Shown: one piece after another, positions 41,443 through 54,235 of the stretch | How the letters are laid out: the number at the start of each line of letters is the position of its first letter | How positions within the stretch are numbered: position 1 is the stretch's first letter | DNA from: Solea solea | Taxonomy: Eukaryota; Chordata; Actinopteri; Pleuronectiformes; Soleidae | NCBI RefSeq assembly: GCF_958295425.1 | Contig: NC_081139.1 | Span: 23,294,888-23,358,887, forward strand | DNA: 64,000 nt | Direction: 5' to 3' | Notes under the pieces: model-generated | What the model was told of the DNA's origin: nothing | The model's input: only the letters and a program-made list of their open reading frames with translations | Databases searched by the model: none | Program-made: the position numbers and the translations under genes

Positions 41443-44400
41443 GGGAAGTACACAAAGGCACAACAGAAGTTCCCATCTCCCAGCTCTCATTTGGTGTGGA
41501 AATCTCACTCAGATTATCACAGGTGACGATAACTAACTGGGGGGAAGGAGGTAATGGTGGCAGGGGAGGCTCCTTGGGGCTGGGTGCCAGGCTCTGCTTG
41601 GGCCTCATGGGTCGCCTCTCAGATGTAGATGATTAGAGCAGTGGGGGTCTGGGGATTGCAACGTCTCGCCTCCTTTGTCTGTTTTTGCTTTGCCACTTCA
41701 TCCATAAGACAGGGTAGGGAAGGGGACTTTTGCCTGGTCTGGCCTGAAGTATCTCAGGAGAGATACTGTCATGGGTGGGGGAGAAAAGCGGAAAAGTCCC
41801 TCTTCAACAAAAAGGGTGATGTAACAACTGACTGCTTCTTGAGAGGCTTTTACCCTTGATACTACACTTTTGTGGAAAAACATCTTCACACACACACACA
41901 CCCAAAGACAAAGGCTACATCCATACTGCTACATTTTCAGCTCTGTATCAGGAGTTATAACACACCTGGAAATGTGCATCACATAATCATTCTGGTAATA
42001 CTGAGCGTGCACATGCTGGTGTAAACAGGAAGGTGCTTCTCTCTGCAGTTGTTTCAGAAAGTACTACTAAGGACTGAGAGTGAGCATTTGTGTTAGGAGG
42101 TGAATCTGAAAGTAAGCTTTTTGTTCACAGTCAAGTTGCGGCTGATAAGAACCATTCGGGAAGCAAATGCAGGTTAAGTTTTCTAAGGGTTCCCATTTTT
42201 ACATGTCCCTACTAAAATGCAGCCCCAGAGTTTTTCCAATCTTAAGCGGAGCCAGCAGCGTTTTTGCACTTTTGAGGTTGAAAATGCCAGGGTAGTGTGG
42301 ACGGCAGGCGTTTCCGCAAAATGTATATGTTTGTAAACAAAAACGTAGTGTGGATGGTTGTAGCCAAAGACAAGACAGTAAAAAACAAAGTGTCACATTG
42401 ACTCTTCAGCTGCATCTCAGTGCTGATTAAAGTCTTTTTTTCCATGGACTGTATTTAAATTTGGGTCTTTTTTTTTTTTACCCCCACCACAGATTCAGTC
42501 CGTTATAATAGGATCGGTAATGAGAGGCAGTCATGAAGTCAACACAGCAAAATCTGGAAGCATGCATGGATAAGGATGTTATCACACCACACACACACAG
42601 TTCCTAGTTCTCTCTCTCTCCCTCCCCCAACCACCCACACACCCACACACACCAGTTAACACTGCAAACTCAAACCATGCCATAATAGGAAAAGAGTCAC
42701 ACCACAATCAGCATAACCTCTTCAGTTCATATCACACAAGAGGGAAATGATAAAAAAAAGCCACTTCAGTCCATCACAGCACACTGCACTGCACTCTCAA
42801 GCCATCACTGGCACCTTGGTGTGAGAGGCTGGCTGAGGGAGGGAGGAGGAGGAGGAGGGGGAGCGTGAAGGACAGACGGACATGTCCTGTCAAACCCCCT
42901 CCCCAGGACTAGTCTTGCACTGTGGTCGTCTTCTGATCCTCTGCTTGGGCACCGGGGTCAGCTGGCAGCAGGGACAGCAGTGATTAATGTCAGGGATAAA
43001 AACTCAAGGTCCTGTAGTGTCATTACGGTCAATACAAGGTTGTGTTCTAAGAAAATCTGGTCTAGAAACCTGGAAGCTATGAAACTAAGACAGTCCTACT
43101 TCAGACATATGAACCTGCATGTGTGTTCACATAAAAGAGAGCGGGCAAAAATCATAGGCAGCATTTCCACTAAGCGGTATCGGTGCAGTTCAGCTCGCCA
43201 CAGTTTGGAGCAGTAAATCTTGATTTGGCTTGTGTAGGCTGGATGGTTTCAGCTGCATCAGTCATGTATATAGCATGACATCATACAAACATCACGCAGT
43301 GTAGCCCACAATTAAATAAAGGGAATGTGACACATGGGTTTGACGACAATATTCAATTATAGAAACAAACAAACCGACTTAAATTGTGGTAAATGCATGA
43401 TATATTAAATTAAGGGTGACAACATTTCTGCTGACCAATCAACAGGCATCTACCCTAAACTAAAAGGAGCTGGAGCACTATGCTGCTTACCCCAACACAG
43501 TGGTACAGATACCAAACCTTTACAATCAAAATATGTACCAAAGTGTTCCCAACTTGTCAGTGCCCTAAACAAATAAAATAAGTCCTTGTGTCACGAGGGA
43601 GGGAGCATACGCAAATGAAGGCAACCCCCTCCACGTCAAAGGCTCAATCTACATTTTGTCCCTGCACTGCTATTGAGCAACTCACAAAGAGGCATTCACT
43701 CTCACCCACAGCTTTCAAAAGATGATCATACATTAATGTTGTGGGGGCATTATGGGCTTTCACTCGCATGACGTATAATGAAACTGCCATCTCTGTGGCC
43801 TTGGCAGTGTGTCGCTCACAGGCATTGTGGAAATAGAATGTAAATAATGTAAATGCCATGAGGCGAACGGGAGTCGAGGAGAGACAAAGCATTTCTGTGT
43901 GAGAGCTTGTATGTGGCAAAAAGAGATATAGATTTTTATTTTTTATTATTATTTTTTTTAAAAGAAGAGTTGATATAAGGCCAAAGGCAAGTTAGGGACA
44001 CAAATGTGCTTCCGGGGCCAACTGATGCCAGATGCCAAGTTGACCGCTGGATAATGGCAGTGGTGGGTGGGTGGGTGGGGGTATGACCGCAACAAAAGAT
44101 GATAGGTCAGCTGGATTCGTGCCGACGGCCAGTCGGCACATGTATGACATAGTGTCACTGTGTGGATGGCAGGTTTTCGACACTGGAGAGAGATGTGCTC
44201 ACCAGAAAAAACAGTATCTGCCCAGGCTGGGGTACTAATCACTAATGAAGGCCACATAATGAGTTAATGTGAAAAGCCTGGGTGATACCACACCGAGCAG
44301 CTACATATTTCTGCGTGATAACACAAGTGACCTTCAGTGCATGACTCACAAAGTGTGAAATGAGGTAGGACTGGACTGGGAATTAAAAAAATATCCCCCC

Positions 44401-47400
44401 ACACACACAAGGACTCGATATTCTCCTTTGTTTCAGAGGACTTGATGGGAGGGGAAAAAAGGTGTTTTGTTTGACACCTGAAGAGGTGCGTTTCCTAGGG
44501 AGCAAACTGCCTCATTAAGCATTAGTCCCCAAACACACCCTGCCCCCTCAATCCTCTCTTTGAACCCCCACCCCCTTCCCCCCTCCCCCTCTCAAAAGGT
44601 GTCAGTTTTCTCTGTCTTCATCTCATGTCATGGCAGCGGGAGCATTGTCTCAGACAAAATATAAAAGGGATAGTTGAGGTTTTATGAAGTGTGTTTATAT
44701 GGAGGCACCAACACGTGGTCAGAACTGACTCCACTGAGAGAGCCACCGTCTCCGAGAACCAGCCGCAGACACAGACGCTTGCTGTTGGTGAAAACATGGC
44801 TGCCACCAGGGACACAAGTAACAGATTTTGACGCTATGACCTAAGTTTGAAAACTGCTCACTCTCCTGCACTAAAGTCCATAGAGAAAATCTGCCATTTT
44901 AGTTTACTGCATGGGAACACAAGACCTGTTGCTCAGCTGAGGCCTTGTTCGGCAAGTTTGTGTCACTGTGGTGAATCCAAACAAAGGATTTCAAACACAA
45001 AAGTCACATTTGATAAAACATTTGTGCTTACTATTTCAGACAGGAGTGGACAGACAACACCTGTGTGCCTGCATATAAAAAAATCACTGATTCTCTCTAA
45101 AGGGACTGTGGCAGGGAGACACAAACCTCAGTTTCCAGTCAGGAAAAGCTTTCTAACAGCATGATAAAGCAGCAAACACATTCTGAAGATAGTGTTGACT
45201 ACAGCAGGTATAGATCTATGAAGGCAAACATCAGGTTTGTGTTCCCAGTGGCAGCCATGTTTTCAGTGAAAGCAAGCTGACAGTCTGTCAGTAACTCATA
45301 CAAACACACTTCAAAAAAGGAAGAAGAAAGAAGCAGAATTATCATGAGGTTAAAAACTGCACGTGTGATGCACGAGGGTCGAGGAATCTGCATGTATACT
45401 GACAGGCGCCTGCCCTCTCTATCAAAACTGATCCTGGCCTCAGTGACCTCCCCCTCTAGCTCTCACAGTCTACAGCATCTGCTGACCACAGCCAAGCACA
45501 CACTCACACATCCACTATAGCAAGTCCAAACCAGCACACCAGCGCTACACACAACGCTCTGGCATTGTCCGAAAATCCTTCCTTCAGATCATGTCCTCAC
45601 ACCATGTGTTGTTGAGGGGGTTGGGGGGGGGGGGGGGGGGCTGAAAGAAAAGCTACTTGCACACTTGGCATCTTAGGGAGGCCTGTGTCTGTCGCCCGCC
45701 CCAAAGGAGGAAAGACAGAGAAAGGCGGACAGGTGCTCTGTGTGCCTCTCTGGGGGTGGTGGTCATGGGAGATTATGGAGGGGTGTAAAAAGCTGTAACA
45801 CAACCCAGCACCTGTCAGACACATACATCACTGCAGCACTGAGCTTCACATTTCAAACTTGTACTATCCAGTGTCCTAATTGGGATATGACGGGACTCGT
45901 TTACTGGACGACTCAAGGCATTTAACTCTTCCACACAGAGCTGAGGGTTGTGTGTGTGTGTAAACTCTGATCAGTCAGTGGACAGGAGGTATGCGCGGGC
46001 TGCGGGGGGTGAGGAGGATCATTACTGCAGTGAAATGCTCATTAGCTGCTCGGTGGACCATGGCCAGGCGGCTCTGTCCAAGACAGTTTTTCTACAACAC
46101 AGCCTCTTAAAAAAGGAAGCCATCTAAGGCTACATCCATACTGCTACGGTCTCATTAAAAATCAGCGTTTTCAAAACAAAAAACTCGATCTGCGTCCAGG
46201 TGAGCATCTGCGAAAACTGGATCAGGTGATCATCCAGGTAGACTGGGTATGATGATTCACTCCTTTGCAGCTGTTTAGTTCTGAAAAGTTCTGCTCCTGG
46301 GAAACAACAATGATGAGCATTAAGAGCGGGGATTTCTGTTAAGAGAGTGACAATGAGGTTCAACAAACTGAGACCAAGTGTAAACGAAAGCTTTTCATGC
46401 TCGGGGCTTTAAAAGGACCAGGGAAGTGTGGACAGAAGGCGTGTCCGACGCAGAGTTAATGATTTTTTCCTAATGAAAATGCAACAGTGTGGATCTGGCC
46501 TCAGTAACAGAGCACACGAGTCGAACGGTCCCTGATAGAAGTTAACACGGGAGTCAAACATTCACAGCTGGAATGCTCTTCTATTATCACAAACATGTGA
46601 ACCATCTCCCTCGACTCAAATATGCTAACTGATGACTTGTGGAGTTACATGCGGTCACAGAAACTGACATGTACTTTCCAGAGGCCCTGTTTGTCAAATA
46701 AATTGTAGGCTAGTGGTGTCCCACAGAGCGTAATACAAGAGAACACAACAAGCGCCCACTCCCGCTCACTTACCCATACTGCCTCTGGATGAGTGCTGGG
46801 TGAATGGGCTGCACTCCGATGGATATGCCTGGAAGATAAGAGGCCGGCTGTCAGACACACACACACACATTTGCATTTACAGAGGAGGATCGCAGAACAA
46901 TACACAGAGGGCACGGAGAGACGCGAGCAGCAGAGTCAGCTTCAGAGTCACACACACAAACAACAGCTTCAAGTGTGTAACATCCAGCTGTAAACACACA
47001 TATACAAAGAGGAAACTGTATTATTTGTATGTCACAGTATGGAATTTGGAATCAGTATCAATGCAATACTGGTCAGAAATCATTGGATTGATAGAAAAAA
47101 AAGTAACATCCAATCCCAGTAATAGCAAAAAGACCCTCACCTCGTATTCAAATCAGTTCTGACAGAAACAATAACTGCACTGGTGGAAGAAAAGCAAGTA
47201 ACGTATTAGGTCACTTCCTGTTTCAGTGACCCCTTCAACGACTAAACAAATTTTACTACTGTGGATAATGATTCACTTTGCATGCACTCGTAAAGTTTAA
47301 ATCATCATAACTCTCACCCCTCTGTTAGTGACACTCTCACTAATTCTGTCTTAACTAGTAAATTCACATTTTAGAGACCTGACAACCTGGTGGAAGTGGC

Positions 47401-50400
47401 TCATCACAGCAGTGCGAGTGCTATGCAGGAACACCTGAAGCCCACGTATCCCAGAGCGGTTCGCCAAGACGGCGGCGAAAGAGTGGCGCTGCCAAACTAT
47501 AAATGTGTCATGTCTTGATACACAAACCACATTTCGAAATTCTAAATGACTAATTTCTCGGCACAAATTATCTTATACAGATCATTATACGATACAGAAA
47601 GAGTTTTATTTCCAGTTCTGAGCCAGCGGATAATTTCAATAGGACAGACGATGGTAACACACACTCTTCACCTCCGGCAACATTCACTGCCAAACTATGT
47701 CATATTTTGATACACATACTTAAAATCGAACAAGCTCTTGTTTGAATATTATTTTGGAGTGTATTATATTGGACAGTAAAATGGAAATTGCCAGTTAAGA
47801 CTGGGCTATTATTTTTTTTGTTACATTCTTATTTGTAAGAGAAGATGATTTAATAAAATACTGAAATATTCATGCGACGCGTTTTTGATATTTATTTTGG
47901 GTAAATTCATTGTTATATTAATACAGTAATAACAGAACAATCAATAGAAAAATACATTGTTAGTTAGAAACCTAATAGAAATCACATATCAAACTTTTCG
48001 TGGGTGCTTCTTTTCAGTATTTTCAGTCAAACTCCAACCTGACATAACAAGTCACTCCCAGTGTGCAGCGAGACTCATGTGGAGCTGATAAACTTAGACA
48101 GCATTGTGTGAACTCATGGGTCTGAAGGTAAGGACATAAACACTTAATGTATTACAGTTTTAACACTGCATGTCTCTCACACACTGACGAGAAACAACTT
48201 CTTTGTCTTGTCTTTTAGTCCTGAGGGCCATGATGAAACAAGCACAATTTTGTATGGGAATTTAGAAGATCATTTATTACCCTTTCGTTTGTTTACTCGG
48301 GCAAGCAGAGACACCTTCCTTACAGTGACAGTGACTAACAGAACCAGCATATTTTAACCAAGAAGACGACATAAAAAAAGCTTAAAAACAACATAGACCT
48401 CACCTGTCTGTATGCTGCGAGGCTTAGCACCCAGGTAAGCCAGGTTGACGTTGGCCTTCCTGCCGTCGATGATGGGGTTGGAGTCTTTGCAGGCTCTCTC
48501 GGCTGCTCCTCGGTCCGTCATTGTCACCTGAGGATGGAGACACACTCGTCAACATGTTCTTGCTAAAAAAAGAACATAATTCATCGTCTCATGTTGTAGA
48601 ATGGAGAGAAGGGAGTGTCCAGCTGCTGACTGGGGATGGGATAAAACTGGTATATTTGGTTGATTGGGGTGAATTTTCATAATTGGGATAATTACAAAGG
48701 AGAAAATCATTAATGTTTCAAGTGGGTGTCTGCTGACAAGCAAGACAGCATTTACAAGTCAGTCTTGGGATGAAGTACTGCAAGTGGGGGGGGACTTTAT
48801 GAATTATGATAAACGTGTTTTTCCACTTCAGTGTTGACTGAAAACACGAACAAGTCATTCTCACATTTTATAGTTACGCAAATAATGATTTTTGTAACAT
48901 TACGCCATCCGTTTCCCTTCCAGCTTTCAGTAAATGTACGTAAAACAGACATTTGTTCTTATTTAAGGAAATTATTTTAAAGCTTGCATTTATAGACAAA
49001 AGGCTCGACCCGTTTAAACTTACAAATCTACAAACAAATTGAAATTATTGTGGTTAAGGATATTCATGAAAAGGAAATGTTCATGCCGTATGATGACAAA
49101 AATCACATAGTTAACCCCCAAAAAAGAAGACAATAATAAAACAAAGTTCACACAGTTGAGTCTCATTGATTCTCCCTACAGGCATTTCACTGTTCACATT
49201 CTGCTTCTTTGGAGAAGAAGTTGAAACTACAAACAAAGCACAATGATAAGCTTTGAAAACTGCCCACAGCAGCAGTAGCCAGCCACTCGACTGCCACTCA
49301 GCCATGGGCAGAGCTGCTGAAATATGGATCTGGGAAGGAGCAACAAGGAGCTTATCCAATTAGGGACAAAATATTAAGGAGATTGGCATTAGACTGCCCC
49401 TCCTCTCTCCCTCCTGGCATTAGACGAGTCCTTCTGCTTTGATTGCCATGTTCTTGCCAACTCATAGGGTTCAGTAACCTTGGTGTCTGCCTGTGGACCG
49501 GGCAGTGACTACAGGCCACGGCTGGCATTGTTTAAGAGGACGTTTTTAAAAAAGTTCTCTGTAGTGGAAGGACTCGGAAACAAAGCCCACACCAGGCCTT
49601 GTGTTGTGAACACAGGAAGGAACGAGGTGGTGTTTACACTGTGAAGAGCCTTGCTGTGGGGGTTCTACTAATCCACCTCTGAAGTGTGTTTAGAAAAAAA
49701 AGGTGCGCTCAGCTCTGGGACAACCCCCCCTCCCCCTCCCCCACTGCTGACTACCTATCCAACTGGAACACTCAGAAACAGACATTCACAGGTTGCCTCA
49801 TGCCTCGCAAAAAAAGTACGAAGAACACAAAGAGCTGATCATTTCACTGCCACAGCAGAGTGTTTTCTCCTGTGTAGCACCCACATGGCCCTGAGCCTGT
49901 TAAACCTGAAACACCAGCCTCAGAAGGCAGCCCTTTGATACCAACAGGACGGGACGGGACGGGACTCCTGGAAAAGCTTTCCTCTGAATTAGGGAGCTGA
50001 TGTGTAAACACGGTGACCAATTGTCTTGCAATTCTACCATGAGAAGTAAACGCGCACACATTAGGAGTTTTCCATTCCTTCTTTGGCCTGATAATACTTT
50101 AGTGCTGAATGTGTCCATTCAAAGTTCTGGTAAATATTTGCATTTCTTGCATTGCTTCTGTTCTTTGTGGCAGAGTGAGGAAAGCAGCGGGTGTATGCCT
50201 GAAATAGGATAAGTCACAAGTTATGATTACTGTACTTCATGCCCCTCTTCTACATCTTCAACGACAGGTTGCAGATCATGTGTTTTCTATAGTTTACAAC
50301 ATTACCTATAATGTTTGGCCTGTCCCATTCGTTGATTTTGGAATTTCTTTCTCAGAGAGCATGTGAAGGTCCCTACTGCTCCAACACAACCATATTAAGA

Positions 50401-52447
50401 GGGCAAGATGTAAACACACACACACACCTCTAACAGCAGTGTGTCATAAATTAACCTACACATGTTTGCACTGTGTTTTATTGTTCCTGCTCTCCTACAA
50501 TTGTTGATTTAACACAAAGCCTCTTTTATCTTTGTTTGAGATCAAATTGTTTATTGGTGCTTTCACAGTCGTTTGTCATTACTAATTATCTTTTTTTGGG
50601 ATTATGTTCTTAAAGAGTTCACAGATTGCACATGTCAGCACTTTGTCTGGGATGTGCAAATGTATGTAGGACATCTTATATAATACTTAAAACACATAGC
50701 AAGGATATTCAGGGGTGACTGAGGTGGTGGTGGTGGTGGTGGGGGGGGGGGGGGGGGTGGGGTTCTTTGGGAGGTATGAGAACAACGGACATATGTTGAA
50801 ATATAATCTTCTTAGTTACTCATCAACTTGTGTGATCCCTCATCCTTATTAGGCTAAAATAACAGACAGCCAGGCGGAAAAAAAACACACAGAGATGCTG
50901 ATGCGCAACTGCGAACACAAGGCTCAGTGGGGGGTTGTGAAGGCAAAGCAGACAATTGCCTGGCTGAGAGGGGGCCCCTGAAATTGGCTGAGTACATTAA
51001 GCTGCTTTCAGACATGCACTGAAGTCCAGATATTTTCCTGAATTTGTCTGAAGGGGAGAATGCAAATGTCAGCACAGGGTGCTCTGGACCTTTTCCAGAA
51101 CTTCTGCCATCTCCCCAGTCAGTTTTCTGAATTTCAGGGCTATTCTCCTGCTGCTGTTGTGAACTCATCTGACCCAGACAGATATTCTCACACTGCACAC
51201 ATCAATTGTGAATTAAGAATGTTTGCAGACATGAATTCAGTAAAATATCCAAGAAAAAATACCCAGAAATCCAATTTTCTACATTTTCTGCACTTATGAC
51301 ATCAACTGGGTTTCATTGACAATTTTGTGAAATGAATAAATGAAATGCTGACAGCAGCTGATGCATCGGTAGACTAACTTGTATATTAACTATTAATGCA
51401 TGAAAAAAACATTTTATTGGCTATTACTTTCAATTTTGAATTGGTAAGATAGACTGTGTCGAGCTTGGTTGATATTGTTGCTAGACCAGCTGGTCTGAGT
51501 ATTTCAGAGACTGCTGATCCACTGGGATTTTCACTATCCATCCTAACAAAGAATGGTCTGAGGAAGACACAAGGAAGTTCTCCGTTTAAAAGTTGGAGGG
51601 CTAAGAAGAATGACCAGGCTGGTTTGAAATCATAAAAAGGCATCTCAAAACAGTACCTCACGTGAAAAACAACATCTCTGAACGCATAGCATGTTGAACC
51701 TTGAAGCAGATGGGCTACAGAGGCAGAGGCACACTGGTGCTTCTCCTGATACATTGAGTGTCCAGTGAGTGTAGACGCACAACTTGACACCCAAAAATTC
51801 AGAAAATACTATACAGATCTACCTCGAGTTTTACATTTCGACCAGGAAAAGGATTTGTTCATAGAAAATCTATGAACAGAAGACACTTTATTGGGTGTCC
51901 TGCGTACCCAATAAAGTGGTCAGTGAGTGATCTTCCCATCCCATAGTCTGATGTCATTTTTTAGCTTTTAAATAGCATTTCAATGGTTCATTCATTCATA
52001 TACTTTACAGAATACTGCATTTTTTACTGCAGGTCCCCCCCAGACCCTTATGCCAGCATACACCCCGAATTTTCTCTAAACGCCCCTGGGCATCAACATG
52101 TAAAAAGATGGAAACAAAACTTAAACGAAGCGGAAGTAAGGCAAATGTAGTCATGTAGGAAGTTGTGAATGACAGGAGCGTGTGTGTTTGAGTGTGTTTG
52201 AGTGTGTGTTGCTGACAGACTTGTTTGTACTCACAAAGCCGTATCCTCTGGATTTACCGGTCTGTCTGTCCGTTATCACCACCGCCTCGTCGATGTCCCC
52301 GTAGGCCTCGAAGTATTTCCTCAGGGAGGCGTCGGTGGTGTGGTACGGCAGTCCGCCCACGAAGATTTTGGTGAAGGTGGTGTCTTTCTGAAGCGGTGTG
52401 GGATGCATGACGTCCAGAGCTCCGTTCATGAACTGATGCAGAAGCAT
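40652..52447 (-). CDS. rbm38: RNA-binding motif protein 38 (RNPC1/SEB-4 family), complete
   Basis: RBM38 is a single-RRM protein that binds AU/U- and GU-rich mRNA to control stability, translation and splicing; mammalian RBM38 is a p53 target. Coding exons on the minus strand: 52447-52235, 48527-48404, 46828-46774 and 40994-40652, in phase, totalling 735 bp (244 aa plus TGA; human is 239 aa). The RRM spans about residues 26-103, with RNP2 IFVGGL at 28-33 and RNP1 KSRGYGFV at 65-72. QKDTTFTK just before it favours RBM38 over RBM24, which has TTYTK. Exon 3 encodes [19 protein letters not shown]. Exon 4 is a disordered Tyr/Ala/Pro-rich tail with repeated YxQY-like motifs, ending HHIQPDRMQ, the family terminus. 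Introns 1-3 are about 3.7, 1.6 and 5.8 kb. The neighbouring rae1 gene supports the assignment. Confidence 0.95.
41403..41441. repeat. (CA)n microsatellite, rbm38 intron 3
   Basis: About 19 uninterrupted CA units, ending GCGGG. Confidence 0.95.
41904..42373. mobile_element. hAT-like MITE (family D) with exact 8-bp target duplication, rbm38 intron 3
   Basis: The flanks AAAGACAA at 41904-41911 and 42366-42373 are identical. The ends are AGGCTACATCCATACTGC on the left and, reverse-complemented, GGCTACAACCATCCACAC on the right. The 454-bp interior has no transposase frame. Confidence 0.75.
44660..45340. mobile_element. Fold-back element with long imperfect inverted arms, rbm38 intron 3
   Basis: The left arm (about 44676-44822) contains TGAAGTGTGTTTATATG and GAAAACATGGCTGCCACCAG. 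The right arm (about 45235-45333), reverse-complemented, contains TGAAGTGTGTTTGTATG and GAAAACATGGCTGCCACTGG in the same order. Arm spacing differs through indels. The middle (TAAAGTCCATAGAGAAAATC) is shared with the copy at 59405-59640 in rae1. Confidence 0.65.
45625..45641. repeat. G-run (poly-G) in rbm38 intron 3
   Basis: An uninterrupted run of about 17 G preceded by GGGGGTT. Similar runs occur at 30131-30147 and 33646-33660. Confidence 0.9.
46127..46500. mobile_element. hAT-like MITE (family D), second copy, rbm38 intron 3
   Basis: The left end AGGCTACATCCATACTGC is identical to the start of the 41.9 kb copy. The right end, reverse-complemented, reads GGCCAGATCCACACTGTTGC. The target duplication has not been preserved. 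It lies about 270 bp downstream of rbm38 exon 3 on the minus strand. Confidence 0.65.
50711..50761. repeat. (GGT)n followed by G run, rbm38 intron 1
   Basis: TGGTGGTGGTGGTGGTGG followed by about 18 G. On the coding (minus) strand this is a C-run; the plus strand is a strong G-quadruplex candidate. Confidence 0.9.
51430..51932 (+). mobile_element. Tc1-family transposon remnant with head-to-head ends, rbm38 intron 1
   Basis: CTGGTCTGAGTATTTCAGAG, GGGATTTTCACTATCCATCC, AACATCTCTGAACGCATAGC and GGATGGGCTACAGAG-like text (here AGATGGGCTACAGAGGC) follow the order of fish Tc1 transposase DNA-binding-domain DNA. The frames are broken. At 51885-51917 ACACTTTATTGGGT and ACCCAATAAAGTGG form inverted element ends around a 9-nt spacer, followed by TCAGTGAGTG. 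Confidence 0.7.
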
Positions 52448-52870
52448 TGGTCAGCCGTTGAGACAAGACAGCGACACGGGGACACACGCGCGCGCGCACA
52501 CAGGGACAAATACGACGCTCCTTCAATTTAACGAGGATCCAGCATCACTTTTCCTCTGCTAACAACCTACTGACATCTATGTGTCTCTCTGACATACACA
52601 CACACACACACTCTGGCGCGCTCGCTCGCTCTCTCTCACTGCGCTGACTCAACCCCGGTTCTATTCAAACCCTAAGTGACTGTTGCTGTTGCTTCGGGGA
52701 TGTTTTATATGCCGTGAGTAAATCCACGCCCACATCTAACTATTGACCAATCCGCGTAGCTCCCGAGTGCCAACTTGGGCAGCGGCTTTCTCCATTGGCC
52801 CCGCCTCTTCCGAAACTGAGCTGCACCTGCTTTTGTCCGTCACGACACACAAAGAAACGCAGGCAAAGAA
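52448..52870 (-). promoter_or_regulatory. rbm38 promoter and 5' UTR (TATA, CCAAT, GC box)
   Basis: Reading the minus strand toward the gene: a GC box GGGGCGG-like GAGGCGGGGCC at 52797-52807 abuts CCAATGG; an ATTGG at 52747-52751 is a reversed CCAAT; and a TATA box TATAAAA lies at 52709-52703. A start about 25-30 bp downstream (near 52675) would give a 5' UTR of about 230 nt running through a GAGCGAGCG/CGCGCG-rich stretch (52490-52640). The spacing is that of a classical inducible Pol II promoter. No full p53 response element was recognised by eye. Confidence 0.65.
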
Positions 52871-53766
52871 GAAGAAGCCACATGGTGCGGTGTAATGACG
52901 CCCGTGGAGGAGTCATTAACGCCTCAATTCATCTTTCTGAAATTTAATAAGCAGCAGTTTGAGTGTGTTTGTCTTACTCACCGTGACATGGCACATACAG
53001 CAAGGCACAGAGGGTTAGTTAGTTTCCTGTCACCAGTTTCCAGTACAGATGAAACAAAAGAACAGTAATGAACAATGAAACCGCATCTTTATGGTCTTTA
53101 TGTTCTTTTACTTACAAACATCTGTAGAAACTGAAGTCACAAATTGCAACAAGCATTTTATTTGTGCATTGTGATATTTAAAAAGACTAAATATACAGAT
53201 GCATATGGTGTTTGTGATATGAAATATCATAGTCTTAAATGCATTGTAGTTGGGAATGAGTATTTTTTTTTGTTTTTTAAAGATATGGGTGATTAATGTT
53301 TTATAATCTTTCTCCAAAAAAAGTAAGCTGACCGTTATGGCTTTCTAATAATACTGGTAGTCTAGTATGGTAAAAATTAGCAAAACAAATAATATCTTAT
53401 CTGCTTATACCCAGGCAAACAGCTCAGTTGATGTGTTTTTTCAACAGAAAAGGAGGTTGATCAATTACAAATGAAGTAAAATGAATTAGAACCACAACGT
53501 GTAGTGTTTGCCTTGTGTATTTGATGTTAGGGTGATGAGACGTCATGGCTGTTATTCGTGACAAAACATCCTCTCTACTTATGTAATCAGTTGCACATGA
53601 AGATAAAAGTTTTCCATGCAAACACAATATTGATTTGCACAAATAAATTGTCTTGACCACACTTAGTTTTATGAATGAAAAAAGGCAATGAGAAATAATT
53701 GGTAAAACAACAAATTAGTTAGGTTAAAGTTGACCCATTATTTACATCAATTTGTGTGCTGCCAAG

Positions 53767-54235
53767 CAGTGCCGGCCCAGGTCTGTATGGGCCCGAAGCT
53801 GAATTTGATTTCGGGCCCCCCTCGCATCAGAGTCAACCGTGCTGGACTAATTTTGATACAAATGAAAAACTATTATTTACATGAATTATATTAGAATTAT
53901 ATTACAGGGTTGTTGTTGTTGTTTTTTACCGTAGAGGGCAGTGGAAGCCAAAATTAATTAGTGTGGTGATGGTGAAGTTGAATTGCAAAATAACAAAACA
54001 CAACAGTACACATTACATTTGCTGCAATCTAAACCAGTGTAACGGCTTTGGCTTTTAAAACTGGGAACAGATGTGTAATATTCAACTACAAAATAAAACC
54101 AAATAACTGAAGATAAACAGTATTTAAATGTCTCTAAAGATATTAAGATTGCTTTAATATGATAAAATGTTTGGGTTTTTTTTCACACCCACTGGTGATC
54201 AGGGGCCCCAAGCAGCTGCTTAGTTCACTTATGAC
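53767..54235 (+). mobile_element. hAT-like MITE (family C), upstream of rbm38
   Basis: It begins CAGTGCCGGCCCAGG and carries TTGATACAAATG, the AACTACAAAATAAAACCA block and, near the right end, CCCCAAGCAGCTGCTTAGTT, matching the inner end of the 37.9 kb copy. The right terminus is degraded, so the boundary is approximate. Confidence 0.7.

Noticed and set aside
52202..52531. A plus-strand frame opposite rbm38 exon 1
   Set aside because: Antisense shadow of the RRM exon, which is strongly conserved on the minus strand.
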